Source: Motacilla alba alba | Taxonomy: Eukaryota > Chordata > Aves > Passeriformes > Motacillidae | Assembly (NCBI RefSeq): GCF_015832195.1 | Contig: NC_052018.1 | Span: forward strand, 27,804,115-27,868,114 | Direction: 5' to 3' | Length of the DNA: 64,000 nt | Shown here: one piece after another, positions 35,991-49,600 of the stretch | Position numbering within the stretch: position 1 is the first letter of the stretch | Layout: every line of letters starts with the position of its first letter | The notes under the pieces: model-generated | What the model saw: the letters and a program-made list of their open reading frames with translations, nothing else | Database searches by the model: none | What the model was told of the DNA's origin: nothing | Program-made: the position numbers and the translations under genes

Positions 35991-38075
35991 AATGTTAAAT
36001 TTTAGATTCTAACATTAAAGCCTGCATTAAAGACTTAATCAACAGTATTTTCAAGGTTTGGGCTTATTTGCTAATGTAAAAAAATGTTTTCTTTTTTATA
36101 TTTCACTTCGTTAAAAGCAAAACCAGCAAATTAAATAATCTGTTGAAAAAAATTCTCATTATAAACTTTATTATTAGACTAAGAAAATAAAAGGATAATT
36201 TATTTTCATTTTATTAATCCATCTTGACTTTTGTTATAAACTATTTTATTAAAATGTGGAGTTATTTTGTAGCAAATAAGAGATGGAATAATCACTAAGA
36301 AAGAGAATATTCTCTAATAGTAACAGGGCTTCATTTCAGCAGCTTCAGGTCCAAATTAAAGAATATTCTGGTACTCACAGATTTGGGTAACATTTTGGGG
36401 GTATTTAGAATTGTTTGCAATACTCTTTTGTAATGTTCTGTCCTGGCAGACATTTAAAAATTAAAGTCTTTATGACTAAAATACTATTAGGTTATACAAG
36501 AATCTGAGTTTTAGAGCCAAATCTTTATTCTAGAGATCATCAGTAAGTCTGCTGGACCACTCACATTCAGAAGCACAACAATTTTGAAGAAGAAGAAGCA
36601 TAATGTGTTTTTAAGTGTGTTTCACATTAAACTGCATGTAAATCTTTTGGGCTCAGGTTTGACCAATACTGACTTGAGCCAAAAAGACTCCTGACTACTA
36701 CTACATCTGACTGACTTCTTGGGCTCTCAAGGCTTTTTTATTTATTTTCTTTGGTACAACCACAAACACTGCAATTTGCTTATAGTAAATGATCAATTGA
36801 TCATTTTAATTTATGAATTAAATTATTATGCTAATTTTCGTGTTTGTTCTCAGTCACTATTGAATTGAAAAAACTATATATATAGTCCTTACAGGTATGT
36901 CCTTATTATCAAAATCATGAAGTCATCAGTTCAAACAAGCTTAGATAGAGCCACAAATTTAACAGCAAATTAATCAAGTAAAGGCAGATGCTTAGAAACT
37001 TGACTCTCATATTTTGAGTAAAAAGCTAAATATCAAGAAGTGAGATTTCCTTTCTTCACTAGCTTGTTTCCAGGCTAGCAGTTTCTACAACTAAGAATAA
37101 GGAGAATTTGTAGGCAGCCCCAGAGAGCCAAATTAAGCAATGACTGTTACAGCAAGGTCCGTTTTTCTTGTCTGATTTTTTTTTTTCTTTTCACTGAATG
37201 CTATCTTTCAGTTAAAAAGAGACTGTAAGTCTAGGAAGACCTGGTAATAAGAGAGCCAAAATAAAGAACATATTCCTTCTGGGCAATAAAGAGGGAATTC
37301 GAGATACTAAATAAAAAAAACATAGGGAAATATGTGTTCAGAACCCTAATTTCTATTGTATGCAGTCCTCACACATTGCCAGGGACAATAAGAACTGTCC
37401 AAATAACAGTAGTAAATTATGAAAACATTGATGTCATATCAATAGGAGATAGATAACAGAGAATTAATCTAAAGACATTCCCTATATTAAAAAAATATCC
37501 TAAGGAGCTTGACAGAAAAGAAGGCTTGAAAGGTGTATTTATTTGAAAAATATTCATGTAAGGAAGCTTTTGACAAGTAGTATCAAAAGAGCTAAGGGAA
37601 TAAAAGGTTCCAAAACAAAGAGAATTGTTGATTTAGTGTGGTACATGCTTAATATACAGCATCTGGTCTTGCCAGTCAGCACAGTCATTCCATAAAAGAA
37701 AGCATCAAAAAAAGTATCCTTTTCTTGCTGTCATGAGTCTTTCTTCAGATCTTAATTAACAATAATGTTTTCAAGTTTTCATTTTATTAACAAAAGATCT
37801 AAAAAGATCAAGGGAATGCGCCTGGGTTTCAAGGCTGTTATATCAGTTACCTTGTAATCCCCCTGAGAGATGTGTTTGAATATTCTAATGGACTCCATCT
37901 AATCACAGGCACATCAACAGTTCAAAGATAACACTTTCATCATACATTGATTGTGGGCCCATTCTAGCTCACCTTATCATGTATAATATCCAGAGTATTT
38001 AGGGATAAATACACAACATGAGTGTATTGAAGTACATGCACTTACCTAAAACTAAAAGCTCTTGCTCTCCATTTA
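35991..38075. other. AT-rich stretch, nothing recognised
   Basis: About 2.1 kb of AT-rich DNA without gene, repeat or RNA feature that I can support. Confidence 0.6.
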
Positions 38076-38631
38076 CGTGCTGATTTTAGCTGGGGTAGGT
38101 TAATTTTCTTCACAGTAGCCAAGCCCACAATAGTATGGGCTATTTGGATTTGTGTTGGAAATGGTGTTGATAACACAGGGTTGTTTTAGTTATTGCTGAG
38201 CAACCCTTATGCAGAGCCAAGGCCTTTTCTGCTCCTCACCCCAACGCACAAGCAACAAGGCTGGGGGTGCACGAGGGCCTTGCAGGGGACACAGACAGAT
38301 AAGCTGATCCCCAGCTGAAGAAAGAGATATCCCAGACTATCTGGTATCATGCTCAGAATATAAAACTAGGTGAAGAAGAAGGAAGAAACGGGAAGGGTGT
38401 TCACTGTGGTGGTATTTGTTTTCCCCAGTAACTGCTAAGACATGATGGAGCCCTTTTTTTCTGGGGATGGCTAAAAACCTGTCTCCTCATGGGAGGTAGT
38501 AAATTATTTCCTTGGTTTGATTTGTTTGTGTATGCAGCTTACCTCAGCTCATGACTTTATTTTACTCTTTCAATTCTCTACCCCGTCTCACTGTGGAAGG
38601 AAAGAAACTGCCACCTGTGTATAAAAATACA
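38076..38631 (+). mobile_element. avian ERVL-type LTR (solo), 3' end diverged
   Basis: Family blocks in order: TGCTGATTTTAGCTGGGGTA, GTTAATTTTCTTCACAGTAG, TTATTGCTGAGCAACCCTTA, GCCAAGGCCTTTTCTGCTCC, GAGATATCCCAGACTATCTG, a TATA element in CAGAATATAAAACTAG (near 38360), CTGCTAAGACATGATGGAGC and ACTCTTTCAATTCTCTACCC. ATTTA at 38071-38075 is repeated at 38632-38636. If this is the 5-bp target-site duplication expected of ERVL, the LTR is 556 bp and its first dinucleotide has changed from TG to CG. The last ~40 bases do not resemble the family end, so the right edge is less certain than the left. Confidence 0.8.
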
Positions 38632-39648
38632 ATTTATTTGTCATACGTTTCCAGTATAACTATGATTTTCATAGCTTTTTACAAAACTACTGAATGTGTC
38701 TAATGTAATCTCATAAAGCAGTGAATACCCTTATATTTCTCCCCTCAAACATTGGCAGAGCTTTGTGTCAATATGCAAATATATTATTTTTTCTGTCTCA
38801 AAAAAAAATTGTTCTGCGATGTTGTCACGACTAAATACTGAAGGGTTTACTTTCCCTTCCCTTAAAAATATGTAAAATATGAATAGAAGAAATGAAGTAG
38901 CATACTTGTTCAAAACAAAGTCTGTTTAATAATAATTAAAAATTATATGATTAGCCTCTAAATAAATATGAATTACTTCTTGCTAACTACTTTTTCGGTA
39001 ATGCCAAGTTTAATTACATGATTTACAGTACTTAAATAACAAAGTATAGGAACAAAGGAAGGACAGGGATGATGTTGCACCAGCATATGGCCTGCAAATA
39101 TTATAAAATTACAGTATAAAATCTATGAAATAAATATTTAAAAGAGGAGAATTAAAAACAGAAAAAGAACACTAAAAAATTATTTGGATTATTACTCCTT
39201 TTTTCACAGGTCATTTCTTCCTTTCAAAAAGTTCTTGGTATGCATATAAAACGCAATGATAAAAGCCTGAGTTCTTCAGTTTAACTGAAGAAACTCAAGA
39301 GTGTGTCCTGAGGCAGACTCATAAATCTCATTTTTACTTTGGAAAAAATATTTTTCACATAAGAACAATATTCTTTGTTCATTTAAGGGGAATTGTTGTG
39401 GACCTGCACTGCAATTTGCAAACACTGTTGTGAAACAGGATGCATTCTTACTGGCAAAGAAATAAACTGAAGCATTAGCATTGAATTATTTTCCATGCCA
39501 GGAATGAAGATGTTCAGTTTAGAATTGCATCCTGAAAGTCTGAATGCCCCTGTGATTACTCAGGTGCTTGACCATTCAGCCTTTAGCAACAACATGAACA
39601 GTGAAGGAATTACATTTTCATGTAATTATAGGAAGGCTTTTCTTCTGT
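38632..39648. other. AT-rich spacer, nothing recognised
   Basis: About 1 kb between two LTRs, with no supported feature. Confidence 0.6.
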
Positions 39649-40034
39649 TGTAGCCATGATATTTTATGAAAATCCTTTTGCCAGGATTTTCTTCTCCTGA
39701 GAAGCTGAGAGGCCTCAGATTCAAAATGTAAACAATTATTATCTGCTAGTGTGGAATGGAACAGGTGCTTCCTTCATTGGTTGATGTTAGGTGTTTCTAC
39801 TTAATAACCAATCAAGGATGCAGCTGACTCAGACTCTCTGGTCAGTCACAAGCCTTTGTTATAGAGTCCTTTCTATTCCTGTCTCGCCTTCTGTTGCATC
39901 TTTCTCTCTGTTCTTTTAGTATAGTTTTAATGTGGCATTTTTAATATATCATCATATAATAAACCAGCCCTCTGAAACATGGAGTCCAGATTTCTCCATC
40001 TCTCACCCTTGTCCTGGCTGCCCTGAAGACCACA
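39649..40034 (+). mobile_element. solo ERV LTR with 6-bp target-site duplication
   Basis: A 386-bp LTR starting TGTAGCCATG and ending AGACCACA, with TG...CA ends. It is flanked by TTCTGT at 39643-39648 and TTCTGT at 40035-40040. A 6-bp duplication suggests a class II (ERVK-like) integrase. Internal landmarks are GAGAAGCTGAGAGGCCTCAG, inverted CCAAT motifs (ATTGG at about 39777) and the polyadenylation signal AATAAA at 39958-39963. No internal viral sequence remains, so recombination between two LTRs removed it. A 3' fragment of the same family lies at 10290-10407. Confidence 0.92.
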
Positions 40035-41420
40035 TTCTGTAAATAAGATTTTTGGGTACTACGTCATTTTACATAGAAATGTACAAAGTACTGACTTTCA
40101 TTCATTAGCAACTAGGAATTCTTTATCTACTGACTTTATTATATCTCCAGCTACCATTGTCATTTTCCCTTCCGCAAAATAATCTTTTCTGAGTTTTTCA
40201 TTCATGCATGGTTTTATTTAAAAAAAAAAAAAACAAAAACCAAAAACTAAGAGGGCAGCTCTCCCAACCTCCCCATTTCCACTATGTATCTTATTTGTAA
40301 TTGGCTTTGTATGTGGGGGCTGCCTGTGTGGGGAAGCTGATAATTTTCTAACAATAATAATGTGCCATATTGTGCTATGGACGTTTCCTTTCTAAAGACC
40401 ATGTAGCTGCCATTTTTTTGTGAGCCAAACATCAAGTGCTATAACCAATGAACTCTTTATTCTGCTCACATTTAGTTGCTTTAGTGAGCAAATGGCTACA
40501 GCCAGAGTAATGCAATGAAGCTTTGGGCTCTGACATAGCATTCCTACAGCATGTTTACGGTTGCTCTTTCCCCGCTTGTTTTCGCATTTATTTTGTAGCT
40601 TCTCCTTACATAGTATAAAATTCCTTCAGGAATTCGTCTAACAACTTCTGAACAGTAGCAGTTTGAGTTCATTCTATCTGATGTCAAAAAATTGGTGCCA
40701 GCTTTAATACATTCACTTATAAACTGCGATGGAATAGTGCCTCTGCTACTTAAAGTTGGTAGATATAGTGGAAATAAAAATTGCAAAGGAGTAGGACAGC
40801 TGAATATCAAAATTGTGATATTCGCACATTTTCTGAGTGGCTGGGCTGATGTGTGGGGCATATCCCAGAACAGCTGTGACAGCTGACAACAGTTATTCCC
40901 CCTGCAGTCTACCCTACTTCAGATGCATGATCTATTCAAGAACTTTGACTTGCCTTTTTGTAACTATCCAGGGCTATAGTTTCCCAACACTCAAAACCTA
41001 AATAAGATCTGCAATAATACTACCCAGCTTGTTTTAGCTATGCTCATCTTCTTTTATATCTTCATATAATACATAATGTCAAGTATATGGAGAGGACAGG
41101 TGTAAATATGTGAATGCTTTACAAATATAGCATGCTAATTCCATATTTGGGCTTCATTTATTTGCCACATCTAACAGCTTCTCTAATATTGTAGGGTGTC
41201 CAAAATTTCTGAAGAGGGTTGGCAGATGTGATGTGTAGGTAACTCTCTCAAGATATATCAGAATGACAGCTGGAGCTCAACCAGGTACACTAGCACAATT
41301 CAAATAGAGCTGTCTGCATAAGGACAGCTAAGTTGTATTTTCAACATTCAAAAAGGGATTCCACTGTAATTCAAAATGCTTATATGTGAGCTAGCTGCTA
41401 AACTTCCCACTACAATGACA
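40035..41420. other. AT-rich stretch, nothing recognised
   Basis: Non-coding. A 105-codon minus frame at 40544-40861 overlaps a 64-codon plus frame, and neither shows a motif. A run of 13 A lies near 40220. Confidence 0.55.
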
Positions 41421-41605
41421 AAATCACAGAACATATGCTGAGCTGGAAGGGACCCACAAGGATCACTGAGTCCAACTCCTGGCCCTGCACTGGACCATCC
41501 CCAAGAGTCACACCAAGTGCCTGAGAGCATTGTCCAAAAGCTTCTTGAACTCTGTCAGGCTGGTGCTGTGACCACTGCCCTGAGGAGCCTGTTTCAGTGT
41601 GGGTC
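41421..41605 (-). mobile_element. CR1 LINE 3'-end fragment
   Basis: Reverse CR1 3' UTR: AAATCACAGAACATATGCTG, AGCTGGAAGGGACCCACAAG, GGATCACTGAGTCCAACTCC, TTCTTGAACTCTGTCAGGCT. Better preserved than the other copies in this window, so probably among the younger ones. Confidence 0.93.
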
Positions 41606-44600
41606 TGGGACTGTAATATGTAATATCAAAAGCATGAAGTAGTACAAACATGATGCAAATAGTGTATTCTCAAACAGGTAGGCAAACTCTTCAGCTGAAT
41701 CAAGTTAAAGCAGAGTAATATTGTAGTGAATAATATAATATTGTAGAGTAATATGAAAATATTATTGTGAAGGCATCGAAAGTTAAAGTTATTTCTTATG
41801 CCCTGAAACATTCATAATTCTAGTTTTTCATCCCCAAAGGGTATAAAGGTAAATTGAACAAAAGTGAGGCATATCTTCCTTATGTTCACTACAAGTATTA
41901 GCAGTACAGAAGTGGGAATTGCTGTATTACTGTACCTGTTAATATTTATAACTGGGGACACGATCACAGAAGGAGATCAAAATAAAGGCAGGAAATGAAG
42001 CTCAAGTGTAAACAAGATGGTAGTCTCCTGGAAAATCATAGAACTCTTCCTTTTCCCCCCCTTAATTCATACAGTTTGGCTTTTACTGGATTTAGTACCT
42101 GTAACATGGTCACACACTATGTATATACCACATAGTAACTACGACGAGTTACAGAGTACCCTGAAAAGTTAGTATGGAGGTAGTTCTTTATTCGGAAGGT
42201 GTTTTACCTTTAGCTATAGAAAAATACTTTTTCTTCCTTTTTGTTAAATAATGGTAAAGACAATGCATAAAGCTAAGTCAGTATTTATATAACATTTGTT
42301 CATGTTCCTACAACACGTCGTATCTTGTCTTTATTTAGCAGTCAATATTGTCTATTGACTATCCTTGTAAAAGTCTAATTGCATTTGGATTCATACTATT
42401 TCCCCCTTTAAAATAATTTACTTTAAAATAATTTTTACCATTCTAAAAACTGGTGCCACTTTCCCTTCAGATAAAGTGTTTCTGTTCTGTGAAGACCAAC
42501 ATGAACACTGAATCTAACTTACTTCAGTCAGTTAAAATAAAATGAAACAGTGATTACTCTTGCATGATTGAAATGCTTAAAAGGAGCAAGGAAGAAAAAA
42601 AAAACCCTAGGCCCTTCTTTAAATTTATTTAACTTGGCAGCTATTAAAATCTTTCATTTTCTTCCTGTTTTTTATTAAGGTATTAGGTAAATTCTAAAGT
42701 ACAGCTTAAAAAGTGACATGTAGTGTATAAATACATATTCTCTTCTGAAAGGATAAAAGCCATATTTAAAGGATGAAAAAAGGAGTAAAATATGCCACAG
42801 CAAATACTGAACACTGTATATTTATTTTGTATTATCATCAGGAGAGACAGCAGTTGTAGCTTCAAAAGAAATAAAAAATTATTACAATCCTTCAAAGAAT
42901 TTTTCCTTCCCAGCATAAGAGATTCAGTGATTATGATTTTTATAGCTAAAATTTAAGCAAATTCAGCCAGCAAATGCCAAGGATGAGGTAAAAAATAAAA
43001 ACATAGTAGGCAGACAGTAAGACCAACCCCCCCCCCAAAAAAAAACAAAACAAAACAAAACAAAAAACAACAACAACAACAAAAAAACAAAAACAAAAAC
43101 AAACAAAAAACCAAAACAAAAACAACCAAATCTAGAAGATTCATATGGACTAGAACTTAGGACTGGTTTCTTAGTTTTGTTTTTGGTTGACTGACCTGAG
43201 TGACAAAGCATAGGTTTCACAGAAAACTTTCATTACCCCTGGAAAAATTAAAAGAGCTTCCTCTCCTCTGCCAAAATAGTTATTTCTCTGCAATTTGTGA
43301 ATCTAGAGAGTTCCGTTCTTTATAATCATGTAGTTGGTTACAGTACTGTATTGTTATAAGCCTTGTGCTGAACTTGTGAGGCCTCAGGCTGAGGCTCCTT
43401 ATGCTTGTTCTACCAGAGCTTCTCTTGCTCAGCCTACAGCTTGAGAAATTTCCACAGCAAACCACAATGGGATGGGATCAGTTTAGTTCTCCAGATGGAC
43501 AGTATTAAATAGGATTCATCTTACACTTTATTTCTTACATATTCTTTCGGGAATATTTGTTACACTATGTAGTATAGAGGGTTGTCATTTTACCTTGATT
43601 CTTGGTTGCTCTTGAACTCACAACCTACCCATTATACCTGCCAAGCTAGCAGGCTGAAGCAGTCACAGAAAAGGACTCCTGAGCTGAATTCATAATTAAA
43701 CTTAGGAAAAAAAAAGTCCCTAATTAAAAAAAAAACTTGGAAAAAAAAACTGAATAAGCAAGAAATTGAAAATACACAAAAAACCTCACGTTGCATATCT
43801 GTCTTCAGAAGTCAAGAAATTCAGGTAAGGTGAAGAGAAATCTGGAAAATATCAAGCTTAAATAGCTTACAAAGAATATATGATGCAGTTAAATAGTTTC
43901 TAGATTTATAAATGAAAAGAGGATAGCAGTAGCTTACCAGAAAGCATGCAGTAAGGTGAAAGATAACAAGAAAAAACTAAAGGTTTTCAGGAAGAGTAAT
44001 AGTTATGGCTGGACACCAATGGAACTAAGCATGTGGAAGCCTAGCTTGCTATATATAATGAGGAAAGTGTTAAAACATATTAGGTAAGCAATAAACTTAT
44101 CCCCACATTAATAACTTGATTTTCAGAAATGAAGCAAATAATTTTATCGAAAACATTTTGCTAGCATATGCATGAAGTGATAGGAAAATATGTTGCACTT
44201 TGTTTATGAAATAGAAGACCGTGTTCTCAGTAAGTATGATCATGTTAACCCAATATTAACAATATACAACACTTTAAAATTATTTGGAACAAAAAAAAAT
44301 ATATAGAAGTTTAATCAGTATTGCTTAAAATGGACCATCATACTTACAATGAATTGTAGTTCCATATTGCTAAGCATTTATGAGGGGAAAAAATAAGAAA
44401 GGAAAAGCTAGATGGCCAGCTGTAGGTAAGAACTCTATACACAATCTAAGAACTGTAAAAATATTCTGAGGATATTTTGTAACATATCTGACTATTAGCA
44501 AATATTTAGGCATAGATATAGTAATTTACCTCTTGGTATATCTACTTACCAGTTTAATATATGTGGCTAACCCATACCTAGCCACTTATAGCAAAACTTG

Positions 44601-46085
44601 TAATTTTTCTGTTTGAAACTGAAAGTATGGTGCAGTCAATGCACTGTAAAATATTTGCAATAAAAAAAGGATGAGCATGCATAAAGACACAAATCAAAGT
44701 AAGGTTATCCTCAGGATAGAAATGGCTCTACTCAGGATCTTTTCTCCTTTCACTCTTCGGGATTTATTATAATCATCCTATATGGCAGCACCCAGCAGAG
44801 TTTCTATGCTGTACTTAAAGCTGACTTTCTGTTTCCACCATAGCACTTTTCTTTTTTATTGATTTTAGCTTCACTGTTATATTCATCTTTTTCTAAAACT
44901 AGGCCCATATATTCTCAGCTTTATGGTCTTCATCCTACACCTCATCCTTTCCATACCTCTTTCTAAATCACTTCACTAGTGCTTAGCGGTAAAATGGATG
45001 TTTATCATAAATTGGCTTAGCATTTACTGTTGTTGGAATTGTACATGAAGAGAAAGGAGGTAATGTAGACTTTACCACAGCTATGATATAGTTAAAAAGG
45101 TACACTAGAAAGTATTTAAAAATGCAGCATTTTTAGTTCTCTTCATCTTGAGCACAAGAATGTAATTGAATCAAAGCTGTCATATTCTTAACACAATTCT
45201 GTTTATATGAAGATTTACTTACTTCCCCTCTAGGGAAATCTAGAAGAGTCAATAAAAGATACATTTTGATTAATTCCACCAGGATTTTTAAAAATGAAAA
45301 TCAGAATTAATAAAAGCATATACATAATAAAATCATTATTCAATTCCTTGCCCAAGAAATAAGATGCTTCAAATCTGAGCTTTTTCTCAGTCCAGCACTT
45401 ATTCCAGGAGAGTTTGCCTAACCATGAGGCTAAGTTATACGCAAGATGTGAGTGCTTCCATTCTTTTTGTTCAAATTAAGGACACCTCTAACCAGGAATG
45501 CCCAAATACTGGAAGTAAAGGGGGTCATAAATGGAAAACTGACTTCAACCTGTTAGATAGATGGAAATACAAGAACAGGAAGATTCTGATTGAAAGAACT
45601 GTCAATAAACCAAGGTAAAATAATTACCCAATATGGCAACAAGAAGGCCAAAAAGAAAACTTAATAAATAAAATCGAATAGAAGGCCTATTTATTATGTA
45701 TAGAGGACTACGCAACCTGAAGACATCCCTTCCTGGTTTATTCTGGAGATTTCTCAAGATTTTACCTGAAGGATTACACCTAAAAGCAAAATCTCAGGTT
45801 ATTTTTAAGAGATTTTGTGAGAAATATAGAGCTATTCAAAGTTATAATGATCTTAAGTCCACTAGGAGATCACCTTGGGCCTCTTGCAGCTCATGACTTA
45901 GGAGCCCTAAAGTGCTGTATTGTTACAATTCTCCATTTGGGCTGCTAAACCCCTATTCTGCTTTGCCAGACAACTAAATTTCTGAGGTGGGTCACAATCC
46001 GGACTGACTCCTGACTGGCTTACCTCCATCTCTCCAGGATTTTTAGGTATCCTAATTAAAAACATTCTGAACATACCTTTGTTTA
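41606..46085. other. AT-rich stretch with one A/C-rich block
   Basis: About 4.5 kb of unique-looking DNA. It holds the A/C-rich block at 43027-43128 and small imperfect repeats near 41705-41765 (ATAATATTGTAG) and 42403-42436 (CTTTAAAATAATTT). No gene is supported. Confidence 0.55.
43027..43128. repeat. C-run and (CAAAA)n/(CAA)n low-complexity block
   Basis: About ten C, then A-rich sequence organised as CAAAA, CAA and CAAAAA units. Minus-strand frames through it are F/L/V/C-rich artefacts. Confidence 0.93.
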
Positions 46086-46546
46086 TAGTGTTGTTTAACA
46101 CCAGCTGGCATCTAAGCATCACACAGCTGCTCCCTCACTTCCCTGCCCCAGCAGGATAGGTGGAAGATCATTGGAAGAGTAAAACCAAGAAAACTTGGAA
46201 ACTGGGATACAGAAAATTTATTAATACTAATATTAACACTACAAATAATTTAGAATATAAGTAACAAAGAGAGGGAAATAAAGCCCCAGAAAGAGAAGTA
46301 ATGCAAATTAAAATAGCAGTTCACCTCCAGCTGACTGATACTCAACCAATTTATGAGCAGCAGGCCCCTGGACAACTTTTCTCCCAGATTTACATGCTGA
46401 CCAAGATGTCCTATGGTATGGAATATTCCTTTGGTCATTTGTTCCATCTGTGTTCCCTTCCAACTCCTTGCACACCCTCAGCCTACTCTCTGGTGGGATG
46501 GGGATAAAAGCAGAAAAGGCTTTAATACTGTGTAAAGGCTGCTCAG

Positions 46547-46581
<35 letters not shown>

Positions 46582-46662
46582 ACCCAGCACATATCCAAAA
46601 CACAGCCCAATACTGGCTGTGATAAAGAAAGAAAATCAACTCAATCCCTGCCAAACAGCGCA
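46086..46662 (-). mobile_element. solo ERVL-type LTR with 5-bp target-site duplication
   Basis: A 577-bp LTR on the minus strand flanked by GTTTA at 46081-46085 and GTTTA at 46663-46667. A 5-bp duplication is typical of ERVL. Plus-strand landmarks from its 3' end: TTTAACACCAGCTGGCATCT, TGGAAGAGTAAAACCAAGAA, TCCTATGGTATGGAATATTC, CAACTCCTTGCACACCCTCA, GCAGAAAAGGCTTTAATACT and CATATCCAAAACACAGCCC. It is the same broad family as 38076-38631. A run of 30 A (46547-46576) replaces several tens of bases that relatives have after GCTGAGCA. The 100-codon minus frame at 46308-46610 is LTR sequence, not a gene. Confidence 0.92.
46547..46576. repeat. poly(A) run (A30) inside LTR
   Basis: Thirty consecutive A following GCTGCTCAG. 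Related LTRs have mixed sequence at this place. Confidence 0.95.
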
Positions 46663-49600
46663 GTTTAAGGGATTCACATGCAAGATGACACAGTGACAGA
46701 CACACCAGGAAAATAAACCACTGGATTTTGGGTGACATATTGTGTGGGATACCAGTGAGGCTCACCTTTTATTTTGGAAGTTTGCTCATCTATAAGCCTC
46801 ATTTATTTAAATTATAATTTTTGTGTGTATACCAGTAAATTTAACTAAGGTTTATGTTGCCAGATATGTTGTTATACTTAATTTGGGGATTTCAAGGATT
46901 CTTTTTTTACAACTTTTAGTAGTATTGCACTTACAAAGCAATTGAAGCAATAATGTTGAAGCATGTTGAAGCAATAATGCTCTGAGGTAATGAATATCCT
47001 CAAGTGTTTCACTTCCAAATAAACGTGTCAGACACCTGTTGCACATTTTTGCCTATATTTTCCCTGCATTATCTAATCTTTACAGACACCGACTGTTTAT
47101 GGCTAAACATCCTTTAACATAATGCCCTTGAAGGTCAGGGAATATGTAGTGTGTGACTGACCAGAGCTGTTGAAATGAAGGCTGATTTTATCCCAACACA
47201 GAAGGCACCAGCAGGTGAGTTTTGTTTTAGATAAAAAGCTATGTCATTTGAGTAGATCAGCCGGTGGGTTATATAGGGTTTTTTTATGTTCATTTAGGAA
47301 TGGGAATGTATGAGTTAGTTGACCTGCAGGGTGGAGAGAGTACACATGGTTCAGCCTAACACTAAGTAAAAAACCTGAAAAATTGACTAAAGAGTTTTGA
47401 AGACAGCAAGGAGTTCCAGATGACACAAATTAATGCTTTTCTTCATAGCTAATAGGGACACACAGTGGTGTGATGGTGAGTATATTACAGAGATTGGTAA
47501 CTGGGATGACGTGTTCTGTGATTGAACTGTGTATTGCCATGACTATGGCTTGTTAAGTGTATCTTATAATTTTGCCATGTTTCCAATACATTTTGTATCA
47601 CTCTAATAAATCTAAGAAATATTGTGTAACATTAACTATCTTCAAATAAGTAAATTTTATACATTGCACCTTCCCCACATGGAATATCAAAAGACTTCAG
47701 TCAGAGTCTCTTGGACTGACAAAGATTTAGAAACCTCATCTGCCATTATCCAATCAAATATTTTATGTTATGTAATATTAAAACTCAGATTATTGCATTA
47801 TTCTCTAACTTCAGTTGCCTTTTTTCCTCACTGCCTCAATTTTAGGGTTTTTTTCTGACACTGTATTTTGCAAAGAGAAGTGAATACTTCTGTTAATTCT
47901 AGCTATGGTTTGCCCTGAACTCAGTTCTCTGTGGGGTCAGATACTAGCAACTCCAGAGGAGTCAATCCCTTATGGGAGTTATTTCTAACATTTAAACTAC
48001 CTGGTAAAGGTGATAAGTGGCAGTATGAAAAAGCCACAAGTTAACATATAAGGCTGTAAAATTTCAGATGAGTCAAAAGGCTTTTCCTAGAAATATTAAA
48101 TGATTTAGGCAAACAGCTTGGCTTAAGTAAGGTTTCCTGCTTTAGTCTTTCAATTTTAGAAACTTTCCCTTTGCCTCAGGCCTTTTTTAGACATCACCAT
48201 GCTATTTAGGATTTCCCACCCAATGCTCCAGGATTTTTTTTGTTCTTATCACAGTTTCCCCACACTTACACTTCTTATGTTTTGTTTAGTTGTTGCTGTG
48301 TTTCTTTTCCCAAGTAGTATTCAGAGTCACCATGAAGGGCTGAGATTTTTCGTCTTCCTAACATGACTGTAAGCTACCTAACTACCAGTTTAAGTTAATT
48401 TTATGCGCTTCTTCAAAAAAATGAATCAACCTTTACTGATTTGTCCTATAAATGATAGAACATTAGAATAAATGTTGTAGAGTAATATTGCTAATTATTA
48501 TCCTATTTTAACATCAGAAAACTTAGACTTGTAAAAAACCACAGTATATGTCTAAGATATTGAAATGACCTGAAAATATGTGTGTCTCTATTTTATAATC
48601 AAGTTTAGGCATTTTTAAAGGAAGTTATTTTGAAAATCCTTCAAAAGGACTTTTTGATAGTCCCTTCACCTGTATAAATTTCATTAGGAATTAAAAAAAG
48701 CACTTCATATTCTTAGTTAAATATGTTGTCCCATATTTTTAAAGGGCATGTTACATTGGGAAATATGTACTTAGACTTGCAAAGGTTTTAAATTATGTTT
48801 AACAAGTCAGTTCAAGATGAGAACAATGTTAAAACTTTTCAGCTACTTGGTCTTTTCCTTTTAGCTTCACATTTGAAAAGAACATGACAATTAACAATTG
48901 AAGAAGACAGAGATATATTTTGGTGGCTCAGGACTTGGAGATTTTCTGACGAACATTCTCATATCAGGAATTTTAGTTACTTAAAAAAAAAACCAAAACA
49001 ATCTAGAACCTTGGGACTTCCAACACCTTAGCTATTGAACAAGAACTTTTGGAAGGAATGCATTCATTGGTGAAAATTTCCTAAGTCTTCTTTATTTTAT
49101 GTTTACACTTTATCCATACCTCTGTTACCATCACCTTTATCCTCACATATCTGATATTACTTTAAATTTCTTCTAGCAAGTAAATAAATAAATAAGCAAG
49201 TATCTAAGTTAACTACAGATAAATATTATTAACAGCTCAAAAAGATTTTTTTTTGAGATAAAGTATGAGTACTCAAAACCTGATATATCCTAATTTCATT
49301 TGAAATTAAACTTTCAAACATCTGTGCTGGCTTTTTGTGCCTTAGCTACAAGTACTAGGATGAACTCCTGGGAATTTTTTCGTTTTCATGTGATAAGTAC
49401 GAAAAACTAGGTCACTTGGAATATCACCTATTCATGATATGCACTCAAGCAGCAAGAGAAATGAAGGGAACATAGAACACCTATTTCACAACCGCTACTA
49501 CACATAAAAATTTATCTTCATGCTGAATAAAAATAAGGAGTTTAAAACTTAATTTTATATGGGGGTTTCAAACTTTGAATGCTTGTCAAAAACACAGAGA

